Shown here piece after piece: positions 34,901 through 46,027 of a stretch of DNA of 64,000 nucleotides (position 1 is its first letter; every line of letters begins with the position of its first letter). The DNA is from Humulus lupulus. Lineage: Eukaryota; Streptophyta; Magnoliopsida; Rosales; Cannabaceae. The notes under the pieces are model-generated. The model saw only the letters and a list, made by a program, of their open reading frames with translations. It had not been told where the DNA came from and made no database searches. Both the position numbers and the translations under genes were made by a program. Location of the stretch: contig NC_084797.1 in the NCBI RefSeq assembly GCF_963169125.1, positions 87,017,868 through 87,081,867 of the forward strand. The letters run 5' to 3'.

Positions 34901-35644
34901 ACGATTCAGATCTTAGAGGATATGCTACGCGCATGTGTACTTGACTTCGGAGGATCGTGGAACAAGTACTTACCGCTGATCGAGTTCTCGTACAACAACA
35001 GCTACCAGTCGACGATCGAGATGGCACCTTATGAGTTGCTATATGGACGAAGGTACCGATCACCGTTGCACTAGAACGAGGTAGGAGAAAGGCAGCTTCT
35101 AAGGCCCGAAGCTGTTAGACAAGCTCAAGAAGCAGAAACGCTTATTAGACAGCGTATGCTGGCTACTCAAAGCCGTCAGAAAAGATATGCGGATACCAAG
35201 AGACGCGATGTGGAATTCCAAGTTGGAGATCAAGTCTTCCTGAAGATATCTCCTATGAAGGGTGTCAAGCGGTTCGGGAAGAAAGGCAAGCTTAGTCCCC
35301 GATTCATAGGTCCTTTTGAGATATTGGACAAAGTGGGACCAGTTGCGTATAGACTAGCCCTACCGCCAGCACTAGCCGATAGTCACAACGTCTTCCACAT
35401 TTCGATGCTACGCAAATATGTGTCAGACCCATCTCACGTCCTCAAGTACGATACCGTAGCGCTCCAGAAAGACTTAAGTTACGAGGAACGACCGGTTAGC
35501 ATCCTAGATAGGGGGATGAAGCAGTTACGGTCCAAGAGCTTTCCTATAGTCAAAGTCCTATGGAGCAATAGTTTTGAACGCGAGGCAACGTGGGAGTTGG
35601 AGGAGGACATGCAAGGCCGGTATCCGGAGTTATTTGGTAAGTAA
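31983..35644 (+). pseudogene. Gyp-3 Gag-Pol relic (chromovirus)
   Basis: 5'-truncated: it starts inside Gag (EEYTRQFNRLVKFAPELVPT). The zinc knuckle is missing, and the protease catalytic triplet near 32310 is destroyed by an indel, while ILGMDRLARHGATIDC remains. RT shows [10 protein letters not shown], a frameshift near 33125, then [11 protein letters not shown] and catalytic FIDD near 33320. RNase H shows [13 protein letters not shown]. Integrase shows YPGSTKM, CLVCQQ, VSDRGSVFTSRF and HPQTDGQSERT, with stops at about 34679 and 35072. The C-terminus from 35156 is open (GPFEILDKVGPVAYRLALPP) and ends in a chromodomain-like tail VLWSNSFEREATWELEED before the TAA at 35642. Relative of Gyp-5. 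Confidence 0.88.
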
Positions 35645-35680
35645 ATTTCGAGGACGAAATTCTTTTTAGTAGGGGAGAAT
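35645..35680 (+). other. Gyp-3 polypurine tract
   Basis: AGTAGGGGAGAAT sits directly before the LTR, preceded by TTTCGAGGACGAAA, a sequence typical of this position in chromoviruses. Confidence 0.75.
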
Positions 35681-37565
35681 TGTAGAGTCCAAGAACTTTA
35701 CTTAGCTAATTGTTAGTAGTATTATAGTATATTTAGTGTTATCTTTGTTACTTTGGATTTTTGGTTCAGACCGGGAATTATTTGGACACTCATAGTAGTA
35801 CTTATAGATTTTCTAAGTTTAATCTATAGTTTAAGAATATTAAGTATAACCTAAGGTTTGATTAATGTGACTGATATTAAGGATTATATTTATTATATTA
35901 TAAGGTTTAGACATCAACCAATAGGATTTTAAACACATGTTATGAATGGTGATTAAGGATTAAAGATTTTTGAGGATTAAATTAAATAAGGGTAAAGTTT
36001 GAATGATATAGGGTCAGTCAGCAGCTTTGAATACGTTGAAGGCTTAGTCAAGGCTGTTTACTCCTTTCAAACTTAGCTAAAAATGTGTAATTTCGTGTTT
36101 AAATATTTAGCGTGTGCCGATATATAGCAGCTATAGGGGGCGATATGTCGCAGCACGTAGATACGGAAAACACGAATCGATGCACGGTCGCCTCGGGAAC
36201 AAAGGTCCAGGCGATATATCGCCTATAGGGGGCGATATATCGCCTCCACCAGCATGTTTTCAAACTCTTTTGAATTCATTTCCTTTCAGCCATTCAAACT
36301 CCTTCAACAGTCCTGCATCTTTTGAACGAGTCTTCAGCCTCTGCTGAACGATTATTCAAATGATTTTCATCTAAAAAGCCATTATTTTTATTCAAGTAAA
36401 ATCAAGATATTTTCATTCCCAAACTCTATAAATAGGACCTAGTACCCAGCCATTATTCACCATTTGCTCTAAGTTCAGAAGCTGCTAGTGTTAAGTGAGT
36501 GTGAGAGTGTAAACACCTGGTTTGGGGAAAAACTATAAGCTTAAACATCATAAGCTTATCAAACACTTTGGGAAGTGAGTGCTATAGCATTTCGGTGGAT
36601 GTTAGATTGATCTTGCAAATCTTTGAGGTAAACCCGAAACTCTATTTCATGTAATTTCCTTTCTCAAAACCTTCTACTTAGTCCCCTAACCTCATTCTTA
36701 TTTTGGTTAGGGAATCCAAGTTCTTAAGCATATAAGTCGGTAAGTATGTTTTTTTTTGGTTTAGTCTTTCCATCTCTTCCATTTCATCTCCTTCCTTTAG
36801 ACTCACTCTTTCTTATGGTTTTAGGAGTGTTCCAAAGGTCCCAACTCAGTCCATAATCCCGGTAACTTTGGTAAGGAAAATAGGCTAGACTCAATATGTT
36901 ATGTGCTTCTGTTATCTATATGTTTTATGTTATTAAAAGTGTTATGATATGTATATGTGTATGTTTGTAGGCTTGGGCATATGACCCATATGACTAACAA
37001 GACCCCAAATGGGTTATGGGCATATGACCTACTTAGCTAGTAGGACCCCACTAATTCCATGGGCATATGCTTGTTTAGTCTATGGGACCCCAAGTAATAA
37101 TGGCCATTATAATAAGTGTATTATGTGTTATGATATGTCTTTACGTTATTATGAAATTGATGTGTATGACTATGTGTTAGATTTTTCCTTGCTGGGCATT
37201 AGGCTCATTCCTTTCTGTTTGTGTGCAGGAAATAAGCTTTAGAGGCGGAAAGATTCGTGACGCTTAGAGGATGTGTATCGATGGTGAATGGAGTCAAGGG
37301 GCCGAGCGTTATTCGATTCGAGGATGTAGTCTTGTTTATGTTTTTATGGTTTTTAAATGTATTTTTCCACATTTTCTATGTAACCCTTTTCACTTTAAGT
37401 TATTTTTTTGTTTTAAAGACAATGGGTACCCATATCCTACTTATTTTATGAAAGTAACCTTTGTTTCCACAAGTTTATAATAAATTATGGTATTTCCGCA
37501 AAAATGTAAGTTTTATGTATAGATTCGTTAATGGTCCAAATAGTCTAGATTAGTGGGTCATTACA
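35681..37565 (+). mobile_element. Gyp-3 3' LTR (1,885 bp)
   Basis: Starts TGTAGAGTCC and ends GGGTCATTACA. TATA box TATAAATA at 36427-36434. Two perfect 14-bp palindromes GGCGATATATCGCC (36210-36223, 36231-36244) plus a degenerate copy near 36117-36156 lie upstream. A three-copy ~45-bp repeat around GGGCATATGACC lies at 36965-37095. The LTR aligns with Gyp-5 LTR at 61636-63431 in opposite orientation. The right flank is TTTAT; the left end of the element is lost, so the duplication cannot be checked. Confidence 0.88.
36427..36434 (+). promoter_or_regulatory. TATA box of Gyp-3 LTR
   Basis: TATAAATA, 183 bp after the second GATATATC palindrome. The same spacing occurs in the Gyp-5 LTR. Confidence 0.65.
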
Positions 37566-38165
37566 TTTATGGAAAAAAATTCCAAGATAGCCATGCGGAT
37601 GACCACTCTCAACCACAAAAACATTATATTTGAGCGGACACACAAGTGCGAGCTAAGCATTCAAGATCTTAAGAAGAGGCTTACGATCGCTCTAATACGA
37701 ACTATCTTTAAAGGTTATAGTGTATGCCTCTCGACAATTGAAGAACTATGAGAAGAATTATCCTACGCATGGTCTAGAGTTGGCAGCGATGATATTTTCA
37801 CTCAAGATCTGGAGGCCCTATGTATATGGAATCCACTACGACATCTACACCGACCACAAGAGCACCAAATATTTCTTTACCCAAAAATAATTGAATATAA
37901 AGCAATATCGATGGCAAGAGTTATTGAATGACTGCAATTGCGACATTCTGTACAACCAGTGGAAAGCAAATAAGATGGTGGATGTCCTGAGTCGACAACC
38001 AAATGCTTAAGTGTTGATGGTGCGAGAGATCCGGCAAGAACTACGAATTGACTTCTCTACTTTGGACTAAGAGTTTGGAGTCTCCCAATTGGCAAACCTC
38101 TTTGTACAACTAACCATCATGGAAGTAATTCTGGGAGGATAACTTATTGATCCATAGCTACAGTG
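37566..38165 (+). pseudogene. RNase H/pol remnant of a Gyp-4-like element
   Basis: Broken frames read SKIAMRMTTLNHKN and QDLKKRLT (end of RT). After a deletion near 37700-37714 they continue [40 protein letters not shown] and DVLSRQPNA. The YGIH variant matches Gyp-4 rather than Gyp-3. Stops are frequent and integrase is absent. Confidence 0.72.
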
Positions 38166-39480
38166 ACTTGTTTACGTGGTAAAATTGGTTGGTTTTTTTT
38201 TTATTATTTTAAGATATAGAATGTAACATTTTTGTATAGAGAATTTTAAAAGTGCATTATTGTGAAAAATGCTTATTTCGCCCAAAATGGAAATTTCAGA
38301 AAATTAATTCCATAAACTATAAAATAGGGGAGTGTGACCATTTATATTAAATGGAGAGAGAAATTTAATCTAATTACCCTAAGTTAAGAAGTTATTTTGG
38401 TGAGGTAAGAAAATTTGGGAAAATATTACAACTTGGGTAATTATTTTGGGGTACATAATTAAGTATGTGATCAAGTAAAAATTAAAAACAAATTAGAGAT
38501 TAATTAGCACAAAGTGACCGGTCATATATGTGGGGGTATTATGGTCATTTGGTAAAAAATTAAGTATAGGTATTTAAGCTCAAATCTTAGGCTAAAATTC
38601 GCATTTGTGTCTTTACTTTCTCTCTCAAGAAGATTTTTCTCTCCTCCTTCTATCTAGCTGGCCGAACACCTCTCTCTCTCTCTCACTAAAATTTTCTCTC
38701 AAACACTACTCAGCTCATACACACAATATCACTCATCTCTCTCAAACACAGCCCCACTAGAACCTAGAACTTTTCATACACACAACTAGGAAGGAAAGGA
38801 AACTACAAGAGATAACTTCATGATCTTGTCTTGTTTCTTTCAAATTTATTTTTTAGTTAGTTCATGGCTCACCATGTGGTGTTTGGGATTTTTTTATGTG
38901 AATGTTAAAAGCTAGTACAAGTGCATTTGAGGATCTAAAGCTAAACCAATACATCCTAGAACTATAAGAGGTATAAATGGTCATACTTTTAGTTTTTGGT
39001 TAAATATTTTGTAGGTGATTTGCATGTGTAATATTGATATTTTAAATTCATTCATGGTAGTATAATAATGTATATTTATTGGCTGATCATGCATGCATCC
39101 ATATTTTGTTGAATGGTTAGAAGAGAAACCCAATATTCCTGAAGGTTTCTATGATTTTATATGACAAATGTTTTAGTCTTGAATTCCAAAGGGTAAAGTG
39201 AACTCCATATCTACTTGTTTCTGAATATTATTGTTTCCATTGTGTTGTTTAGGAAGAGTAGATGATCATAGTGTATGAAAAGTCAAAAAATGTGTAATAT
39301 TGACCATGTTATGGATTTTACAAAATTGTTGTGTAAAATATTAAAATAGTTTTAAAAACTTTGCATATAACCATTTTGTATAACAAGTCCTTTAAGCAAA
39401 ATAAAGTTTTTTTTGTCTAATTTTTGAACTGAACAACACGTATCCCCATTCTAACTTTTTTGCTAAAACTGCTCGAAAGA
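38166..39480 (+). mobile_element. Diverged chromovirus LTR remnant
   Basis: Non-coding. The order of short conserved patches (AAAATGGAAATTT, ATTCCATAAAC, AAATGGAGAGAGAAATTTAAT, then a CT-rich stretch with (CT)n at 38673-38690) parallels the first 1.5 kb of Del-S. It probably belongs with the pol remnant just upstream. Confidence 0.45.
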
Positions 39481-40618
39481 ATCCACTAAATCCGAATATC
39501 ACAAACATATCCACATCATAATGTGGTCTCAAGCAAATAGCACATATAATTACAAATATACCCTTAACGAGTAAAAATTACAAAAATGCCCCTTGTTGTT
39601 CGTGTTTTGGTTATCGACACGTGGCAATTAGGAGTAATTAGCGACATACCATGAAGCCCTTGGGCTGCGAGTTTCTTGATGTAGTCCAGTCCAGCCGAGT
39701 TGGGGATGTCTCCAAGTGAGGCCACGCCCCGAGGCCTTCTCTCAAGCTTGGATGTCTCCAAGTGGGACCATGCTTTGAGCCAATTTCTGAAACATGAATA
39801 CCACTAGGTGAGGCCATTCCCTGAGGTCTTCCCTCGGGAAGAGGATGTCTCCAAGTGAGGCCATGCCCTGAGGGCTCCTTCTCACTCGGCCATTCTCCAA
39901 GTCCAGGACTCTAGTTTTCGGGCCCGGAACTGATGCCCGGTGTCAATCACAACAGATGTAGGCCTTGAGAGGATCATCTGAAAACTTTTGGTGATCCTCG
40001 ATTAATGGTGTCGAGTTCGTACACTCAACAATCGACATTTCCCACAACGCCGCCAGACATGGGCAAACGTTCGTCGCTATATGTTCCCCATATAGTTTGT
40101 GTGTGACTTTTTGCAATGGGCCCCGTAGAATCAGCATGGGCCATAGTCTTTATGTTAACACAACATTTATGTATTAACTAAACTTTAATACCATGATATT
40201 AATAAGAGATTATGAAAATTAATGACCCCAGCCTCTATAAATAGGGTTGGGTATCTCCTTGTAAGGGGTTCGATTTTTAGAGAGAAAAACTTTGTCCTTA
40301 GTGCAATATATACGTTGCCTGAGAATCGCCATTGAAGCTTCCTACTACAAGCTTCAAGTTTAATAAATAATAGAGACTTGTGGACTAGGGAACTTTTATA
40401 GCCTGAACAACGTAAAACCTTTTCTTCTTTCCTTGTTTGTCCTTCAATCTCTCAGATTAAGTTGGCAGCGAAAAAGGCAGCCAACGTTTTGGTGCATTCA
40501 TTGAGAGCTTGAAGGATGCTTGGAAAACTGTCATGGTGACCACTCGAAGGAATGCACTAGACGATACCGACCCTCACATTGCAACTGGGGGAGAAGAATC
40601 CTATGGTGTGATTTAAGC
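39481..40618 (+). mobile_element. Tat-2: Tat-type LTR end, primer region and gag start
   Basis: Non-coding LTR material with a TATA box TATAAATA at 40236-40243 and a likely LTR end CCAACG at 40486. Then comes TGGTGCATTCATTGAGAGC (shared Tat primer motif) and an ATG at 40532 (MVTTRRNALDDTDPH) open only to about 40610. Tandem repeats of GGATGTCTCCAAGTGAGGCC lie at 39703-39870. The first ~80 bases are unassigned. The right end is cut by the Athila-like fragment. Confidence 0.55.
39703..39870 (+). repeat. Degenerate tandem repeat in Tat-2 LTR
   Basis: Three to four copies built on ATGTCTCCAAGTGAGGCCA with a following CCTGAGG-type tail, spacing 40-90 bp. Confidence 0.65.
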
Positions 40619-41045
40619 TTAAATATTCATTTTTCAATTACCTTTCACCTTAACCTTACATTACAAGCTTTTAAAGACCTTTTTATTCTTGATTATGTGT
40701 GTTTACATTAGTGGAGAACAATTGGTTGATATCTATGGAGTGGATGTTTTTCAAGAAAATATTATTATAGATGAGACTTTAAAACATATTATGGCATGTA
40801 TAAATTGATTCGAATGTTTGTGTTTTGCTAAGTTTGATTGTGTATAATCATAAAGAGCTCAAGTTTAAGTGGTGAATGGGTATTGAGTTGAAATTCTAAG
40901 GAATGTGGAATTCAGATTTTTCTTATGACGTATTTGTTTCATCAATTTTTTTAGACAAATAACGCTTTCGAAAAAACCATTGCTTATGTGTTTAGTTTTT
41001 ATTTTGTTTGCTCGAGGAGAAGCAAATGTCAAGTGTGGGGGAATT
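40619..41045 (+). mobile_element. Athila-like element, 3' untranslated end and polypurine tract
   Basis: Non-coding and AT-rich. It ends in TCAAGTGTGGGGGAATT, the purine tract just before the LTR. The coding part of the element is missing. Confidence 0.55.
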
Positions 41046-42574
41046 TGATAAGTACTGAATTTGTCTATTTTTAATTCATTATTCTTCTATTATTATGCAC
41101 TTGATTATTTATTTATATATGTTTAATTAGTTTATTTTGTGTTTTTAGGATTTTCAAGACATTTGGATGAAAGTGAATGAATTTGGGATGTTTTACAAGC
41201 AATGGTTAAGCTCGGAATTACAAGTTTGAAACTTCACGCTTGATTTTGATAACTTTCTAATATTGTTTTAGAAATATACCTAGAAATATAAGTTTTATAT
41301 ATTTTTCTTAGATTTCTATAGCTTTTTGAATCGTCCAATTCCGAGTTATATCGAGGAAGTTATGCTTAAAATACTTTCGGTCGCTGCAGCAGAAGCAAAC
41401 CGAAAAACAAGAAAATTTGCTACGGTCGCGGCCTGGGGGACAGAACGTACTAGCCGCGGCCAGCAATGTCCCAGGCCACGGCTGGAGCCTGATTTTCTGG
41501 AAAATATATTTTTCTAGTGGTCGCGGCCACGAAGAATCACTAGCCGCGGCCGGCGATCGATTTTTTCTTAAATTTCAATTTTTAAATGTAATTTTTGGGG
41601 GGCTATAAAAACTATTAAGGTTAACTTTTATTATAACTTTGGATTGCGATTTTTAGAGGCTAGAGCAGCAGAGGAGGAGTAAAAAACATCATCATCTATA
41701 TTCTTCAATCTAGTTTTTCTTTCTTCTCAAAACTCTTTTATTTTCATTGAATATTTATGTTTATGAATATGAATATGATTATGGAGTAGTTTTCAAAACC
41801 TTAGACATGAGATCTTGAATGCATTGATTAATTTTATTCCTTTTATTCCCTTATATTAAATTGCTTCTATTTTTCTATTTGAATGTCATGGATCTTGTAA
41901 AATCTTGTTTAGATGGCCACTAATTGGGGTTTTGCATTGTTCTACTATCATCTTAGGATTTCTATTCACCTAATAGTTTAGGATTCTAAGTAAAGTGATA
42001 AATTGCAATTAAGGTATTGTGACAAGTATTTTAATTGTGAGGAAAAATAGAACCTAGGTTAAATGAATTGCATGCTTAATGAATTTGTTGCCTAGATTAA
42101 CCTGTTTCCACAATGTGTAATGCTTTTACTAGGTTAAATAGATTGCATGCTTAATGGGTTTATTGCTGGGTAAAAAGGGTTAATTAAGAGAGCTTAGATT
42201 TAATTAATTATATTAGGGAAACTGGGATAATTGACTGCTTAAGTGTTATCTGCAAAGTTAATAGTTTAATTGGGAATAGGGAATATTATTCATCATTGTT
42301 GATAGATTGATTGTTGAAGATGGAGAGTAATTCTTGATTATTTCTTTAATATCGTTATATCCTTAGTTATTCAATCGTTGATATTTATTTCATTTTATGT
42401 TTTCAGCTATTAAAACTAAAACCCCTTTTTAATTTCAATCGAGTATTATTTTGAATAATAATTTGATCATAGTCCTCGTGGGTTCGACCCTTATTTACCG
42501 CTATACTGAAGTAGCTGGTGTAAGTGAATAAAAAAATATATATTTAAATTTGATATGACATACGACACGCATCA
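41046..42574 (+). mobile_element. Athila-like 3' LTR (1,529 bp)
   Basis: Starts TGATAAGTACTG and ends ACACGCATCA, termini typical of plant Athila-group LTRs. TATA-like CTATAAAA at 41603-41610. Upstream lies a cluster of GGTCGCGGCC/GCCGCGGCC motifs at 41424-41555. It abuts the Tat-3 gag relic. No target duplication can be tested because the 5' end is lost. Confidence 0.68.
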
Positions 42575-43172
42575 ATTATGCCTTCGTAAGCCTTTCCCAA
42601 CCCCTCCTTGTGGATTTTCATGGACATTCCTAGGGGCCTGTGAATAAGACACCAAACTTGGGGTTGCAGTCCTGACTGACCGACTGACATGTGTGACGAC
42701 CCCTGTGATGGTCACTGGGTCCAGAATTCTGGTGATCTCGCCCCACAGGCACAGAACTTGGAGTGGCGGCCCTGACAGCTCGATTTGGTTTGGATCGGTT
42801 ATTCCCGCCGAACTTATGAGACCCACTTCACCTCTTTCTGACATTAATGTCGGTTGCAAGAGGGGGTAACCGAGCCAAAGCCTCCTTAATCTTCTTGTTT
42901 TCCCTAGTAAGATGGCTCCTCAACTGCAAGTTTTCAATTTCGATGGTAGTCAGATAGCCTGATCAGGATTTGGCGGTAACAGCGCCGAACTCCTGGTATC
43001 ACCCTGATCCGCCGGTTGCTTTCCCAGACGTTGTTGAACATCTGGTCCCCTTTCATCGGGAACGCCGGTATGATGGGCCTCCTGCCCACTGGGCCATTCT
43101 GTCTCATTATCGTGCATTATGTGAGTGACCACCATGAAGAAAAATGGACTGGGACTTGTGTAGCACTAATTC
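42575..43172 (-). pseudogene. Tat-3 Gag N-terminal relic
   Basis: ATG at 43135 (MVVTHIMHDNETEWPSG), read on the minus strand; an in-frame stop follows at about 42950 and the same frame resumes to 42575, with another stop before the end. Gln/Pro/Asp-rich Gag start, no conserved core reached. The Athila-like LTR cuts it at 42575. Confidence 0.5.
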
Positions 43173-43213
43173 GCTCTCAATGAAAGCACCCAACTATTGG
43201 CACGGTTTTTCAC
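43173..43213 (-). other. Tat-3 primer motif and LTR end
   Basis: Minus-strand GGGTGCTTTCATTGAGAGC (43191-43173) follows an LTR end reading GCCAATA at 43195. NA-1 inserted at 43213; the LTR resumes at 47682. Confidence 0.6.
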
Positions 43214-43874
43214 TGATACGAACCACACCAACACTGTGATGAAACCCGACACCAAATATGGCAACCACCAAGAACACACGAAATTTGGAATGGTAAACCG
43301 CGACCCTATGCTTAGCAAAGCACGAACCTTGGTATGAGGAAGACGCCACAAACGGGGATGGGAATCCGTTTGATAAGTCGGATTGAACGCCACAAGGGAT
43401 ACCCTTGATAAGTTCGGATAGTCTCTTCAAGAACTCAAGAAGAAAACTCACAAATTTTCATTTCATCAAAATCTGATTTTTCCAAATGTTTTCAAGGCCT
43501 TATATAGCCGAAAATTACATCAAGACAAGCCCCCTTGTCTTCCTAAAAACTGAAAAATTAAAGACAAGCCTTTTGTCTTCCTAATGAAACCGAAAAATAA
43601 AGACAACCCTTTGTCTTCCTAATGAAAACCGAAATTTAAAGACAACCCTTTGTCTTCCTAATAAAAACCGAAAATTAAAGACAAAAAGGACTCTTGGACT
43701 CACACAAGTCAAGTGTTTGACTTTTCACAAAAAAAACAAAGACTAAATAAAAAGTACAAGATGACAAAATACAATAAGACTCATCAAGCTCCTAAACTGA
43801 GTCTTTTGGCTCGCGCCCTCGTCACCAGACCAACTGGAACTAGACTTGGATCTTTAGTCTTGGTGTCCTCATCA
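43214..43874 (-). mobile_element. NA-1 3' LTR (661 bp)
   Basis: TGATGAGG at 43874 to CGTATCA at 43214 on the minus strand. It contains the last ~30 codons of the internal ORF. The polypurine tract AAGAGGGGGGGAA lies at 43887-43875. Confidence 0.92.
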
Positions 43875-46027
43875 TTCCCCCCCTCTTGAGAAGGATTTGT
43901 CCTCAAATCTTCACCTGCATCAAAAGGACTCAAATCAGAAACATTAAAAGTAGCACTAACAGTATACTCACCTGGTAAATCGAGTTTGTAGGCATTGTCA
44001 TTGATCCTTTCTAGCACTTGAAACGGACCATCTCCTCGAGGTAGCAATTTGGAACGTCTTTGTGCTGGGAATCGCTCTTTCCTCATGTGTAGCCATACCC
44101 AATCACCGGGGTCAAAAACCTACTTGTGACGACCCTTGTTAGCATCAAGTTGGTTAGTGTTTAAAAGAGCCTCCTTAACCTCACTTTTTTTTGCATAAAA
44201 ATTATTTTGTTTTTTCTCTAATTTTCCCTCATTGATCGAACTCTTCTCTTTCTTTTCTCTCTCACTTGATTCGACCCTTTTCTCTCTTTGTCTCTCTTTT
44301 TTCTCACTCTCATTCATCTTTTCACTCTCGTTCTTTTGCTCACTCAATTTTTTTTTATCACTCAATTTTTGCCACCTCACTTGGTCTTCATATACTTTCT
44401 TTGGCGTCAATGGAGCTAGAGTGATTGTTCGTTGACAGAACGTGAATGAGTACTTGTTGGTGAAGCCATCATGCTGGACTCGCCGATCAAATAGCCAAGG
44501 CCTTCTTAGAAGGAGGTGTCCAGCTTGCATGGGAGCCACATCGCACAATACCTCATCCTCATACTTGCCAATTCGAAATGATACCAGCACCTGTTTTGTA
44601 ACCCTCACTTCACCACTATCATTCAACCACTGCAACTTGTATGGACGAGGATGTTTAAGCGTTGGGAGCCCTAGCTTTTCAACCATGGAAGAACTAGCAA
44701 CGTTAGTGCAACTACCACCATCAATAATAACACTGCATACCTTGTCTTTCACATGACAACGAGTGTGAAAGATGTTCTCCCGCTGCACCTCTTCTTCCTC
44801 TTCTTTTGCTTGCAAATTTAAGGCTCGTCGTGTGACTAGTGCAAGCATCTCACCAGATTCTGCCCCAAACTCCTCATCATCAATAGAAACATCTTCCAAT
44901 GGTGGCATGTCAGCAAGATCATCTTCCTCTTTGGAATCTATCTCCCGATTATCCCGAATTACCATCACTCGCTTGTTTGGACATTGGCTAGCTATGTGTC
45001 CTCGCCCCTGACATTTGAAACACTTTATCTCACTAGAATGGGATGAAGTAGGGGCTGTTTTACCTTGAGGGGTCGTGGCTGGTTTTGGTGTAAAGGATGA
45101 AGTAGGTTGGTCTTCTTCCTTCTTTGGATAGTTCGACCGCCAAGGTGTTGCACTTGAATTGTGTGGGCTCGGTCTTGGCTTTGAACTTGTACTACCCCTC
45201 TTGAGCTGCCTCTCAACTTTGATTGCCATATGCACCAAATCTTCCAATTCCACATAATGGTGTAGCTCAATTGGGTTAGCAATCTCTCGGTTCAACCCAT
45301 TCAAAAACCTTGCCATTGTTGCCTCCTGATCCTCTTCCACATTGGCTCTAATCATAGCCATCTCCATCTCCTTCTAATACTCATCAACACTCTTGGAACC
45401 TTGACGAAGACCCTGCAACTTAAGGTATAGATCTCGATAATAATGAGATGGTACAAACCGTCTCCTCATCACCCTCTTCATAGCCTCCCAAGTGTCAATG
45501 GCACGATCTCCATTTCACCTCCTATTGATGCACAACTGATCCCACCAAACAATAGCATAATCAGTAAATTCAATGACAGCTAGTTATACCTTCTTCATGT
45601 CAGAGTAGTTGTGACAATCGAAAACCAGCTCCATTTTCTTCTCCCACTCAAGGTATGCCTCAGGATCACTCTTGCCTTGAAAGGCGGGGATTCTCATCTT
45701 GATATTTCCCAAATTATTGTCTACCCAGTTCCTAGCTTCTCTATCTCGGCCATACCTCCTATGGTTACCCTCTGACATCCTATCATATTCTTCCTCTAAA
45801 TCGCCCCCATCAAACTCTCTTTCACCCTCAACATCCCGTTGTTGCACCCTGTTCCTCCGTGCCCTCCATTGCGTTCCCTCTTCTACCCTATCCAACCTCT
45901 CATGTATCTGCTCACACTCCGCCCTCATTATCCTTCGCATCTCCCCAATTAATGCTTGCATTTGTAGATTCGGAACCTCAGGTGGCGGAATATCATTGCT
46001 TGCATCTTTCTCTGGATTTTGTGCCAT
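43784..46027 (-). pseudogene. NA-1 Gag-protease-integrase-tail ORF, four internal stops
   Basis: One frame from ATG 46027 (MAQNPEKDASND) to TGA 43786-43784. Order: Gag with IRIPAFQGKSDPEAYLEWE-type core, CCHC knuckle CFKCQGRGHIASQC, retropepsin-like IIDGGSCTNVAS, a Lys/Glu/Ser-rich linker, then directly the integrase C-terminal module (FDPGDWVWLHMRKERF, GDGPFQVLERINDNAY). RT, RNase H and the integrase core are absent at the same point as in NA-2. Stops lie at about 45582 (TAA), 45518 (TGA), 45375 (TAG) and 44120 (TAG). Only the last is a clean CAG-to-TAG change against NA-2. The frame never shifts. The ORF passes through the polypurine tract and ends in the LTR. Confidence 0.88.

Noticed and set aside
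36110..36250. Short regularly repeated palindromes, CRISPR-like at first sight
   Set aside because: Only two to three units with no constant spacers, inside a eukaryotic LTR with a TATA box downstream.
37009..37480. Plus-strand ORFs in Gyp-3 LTR
   Set aside because: Located in the LTR over a tandem repeat; not conserved in the Gyp-5 LTR.
43194..43451. ORF repeated at 43194, 47041, 48335, 51979 and 55077
   Set aside because: It recurs only because it lies inside the NA LTR copies; it crosses LTR ends and differs in frame and length between copies.
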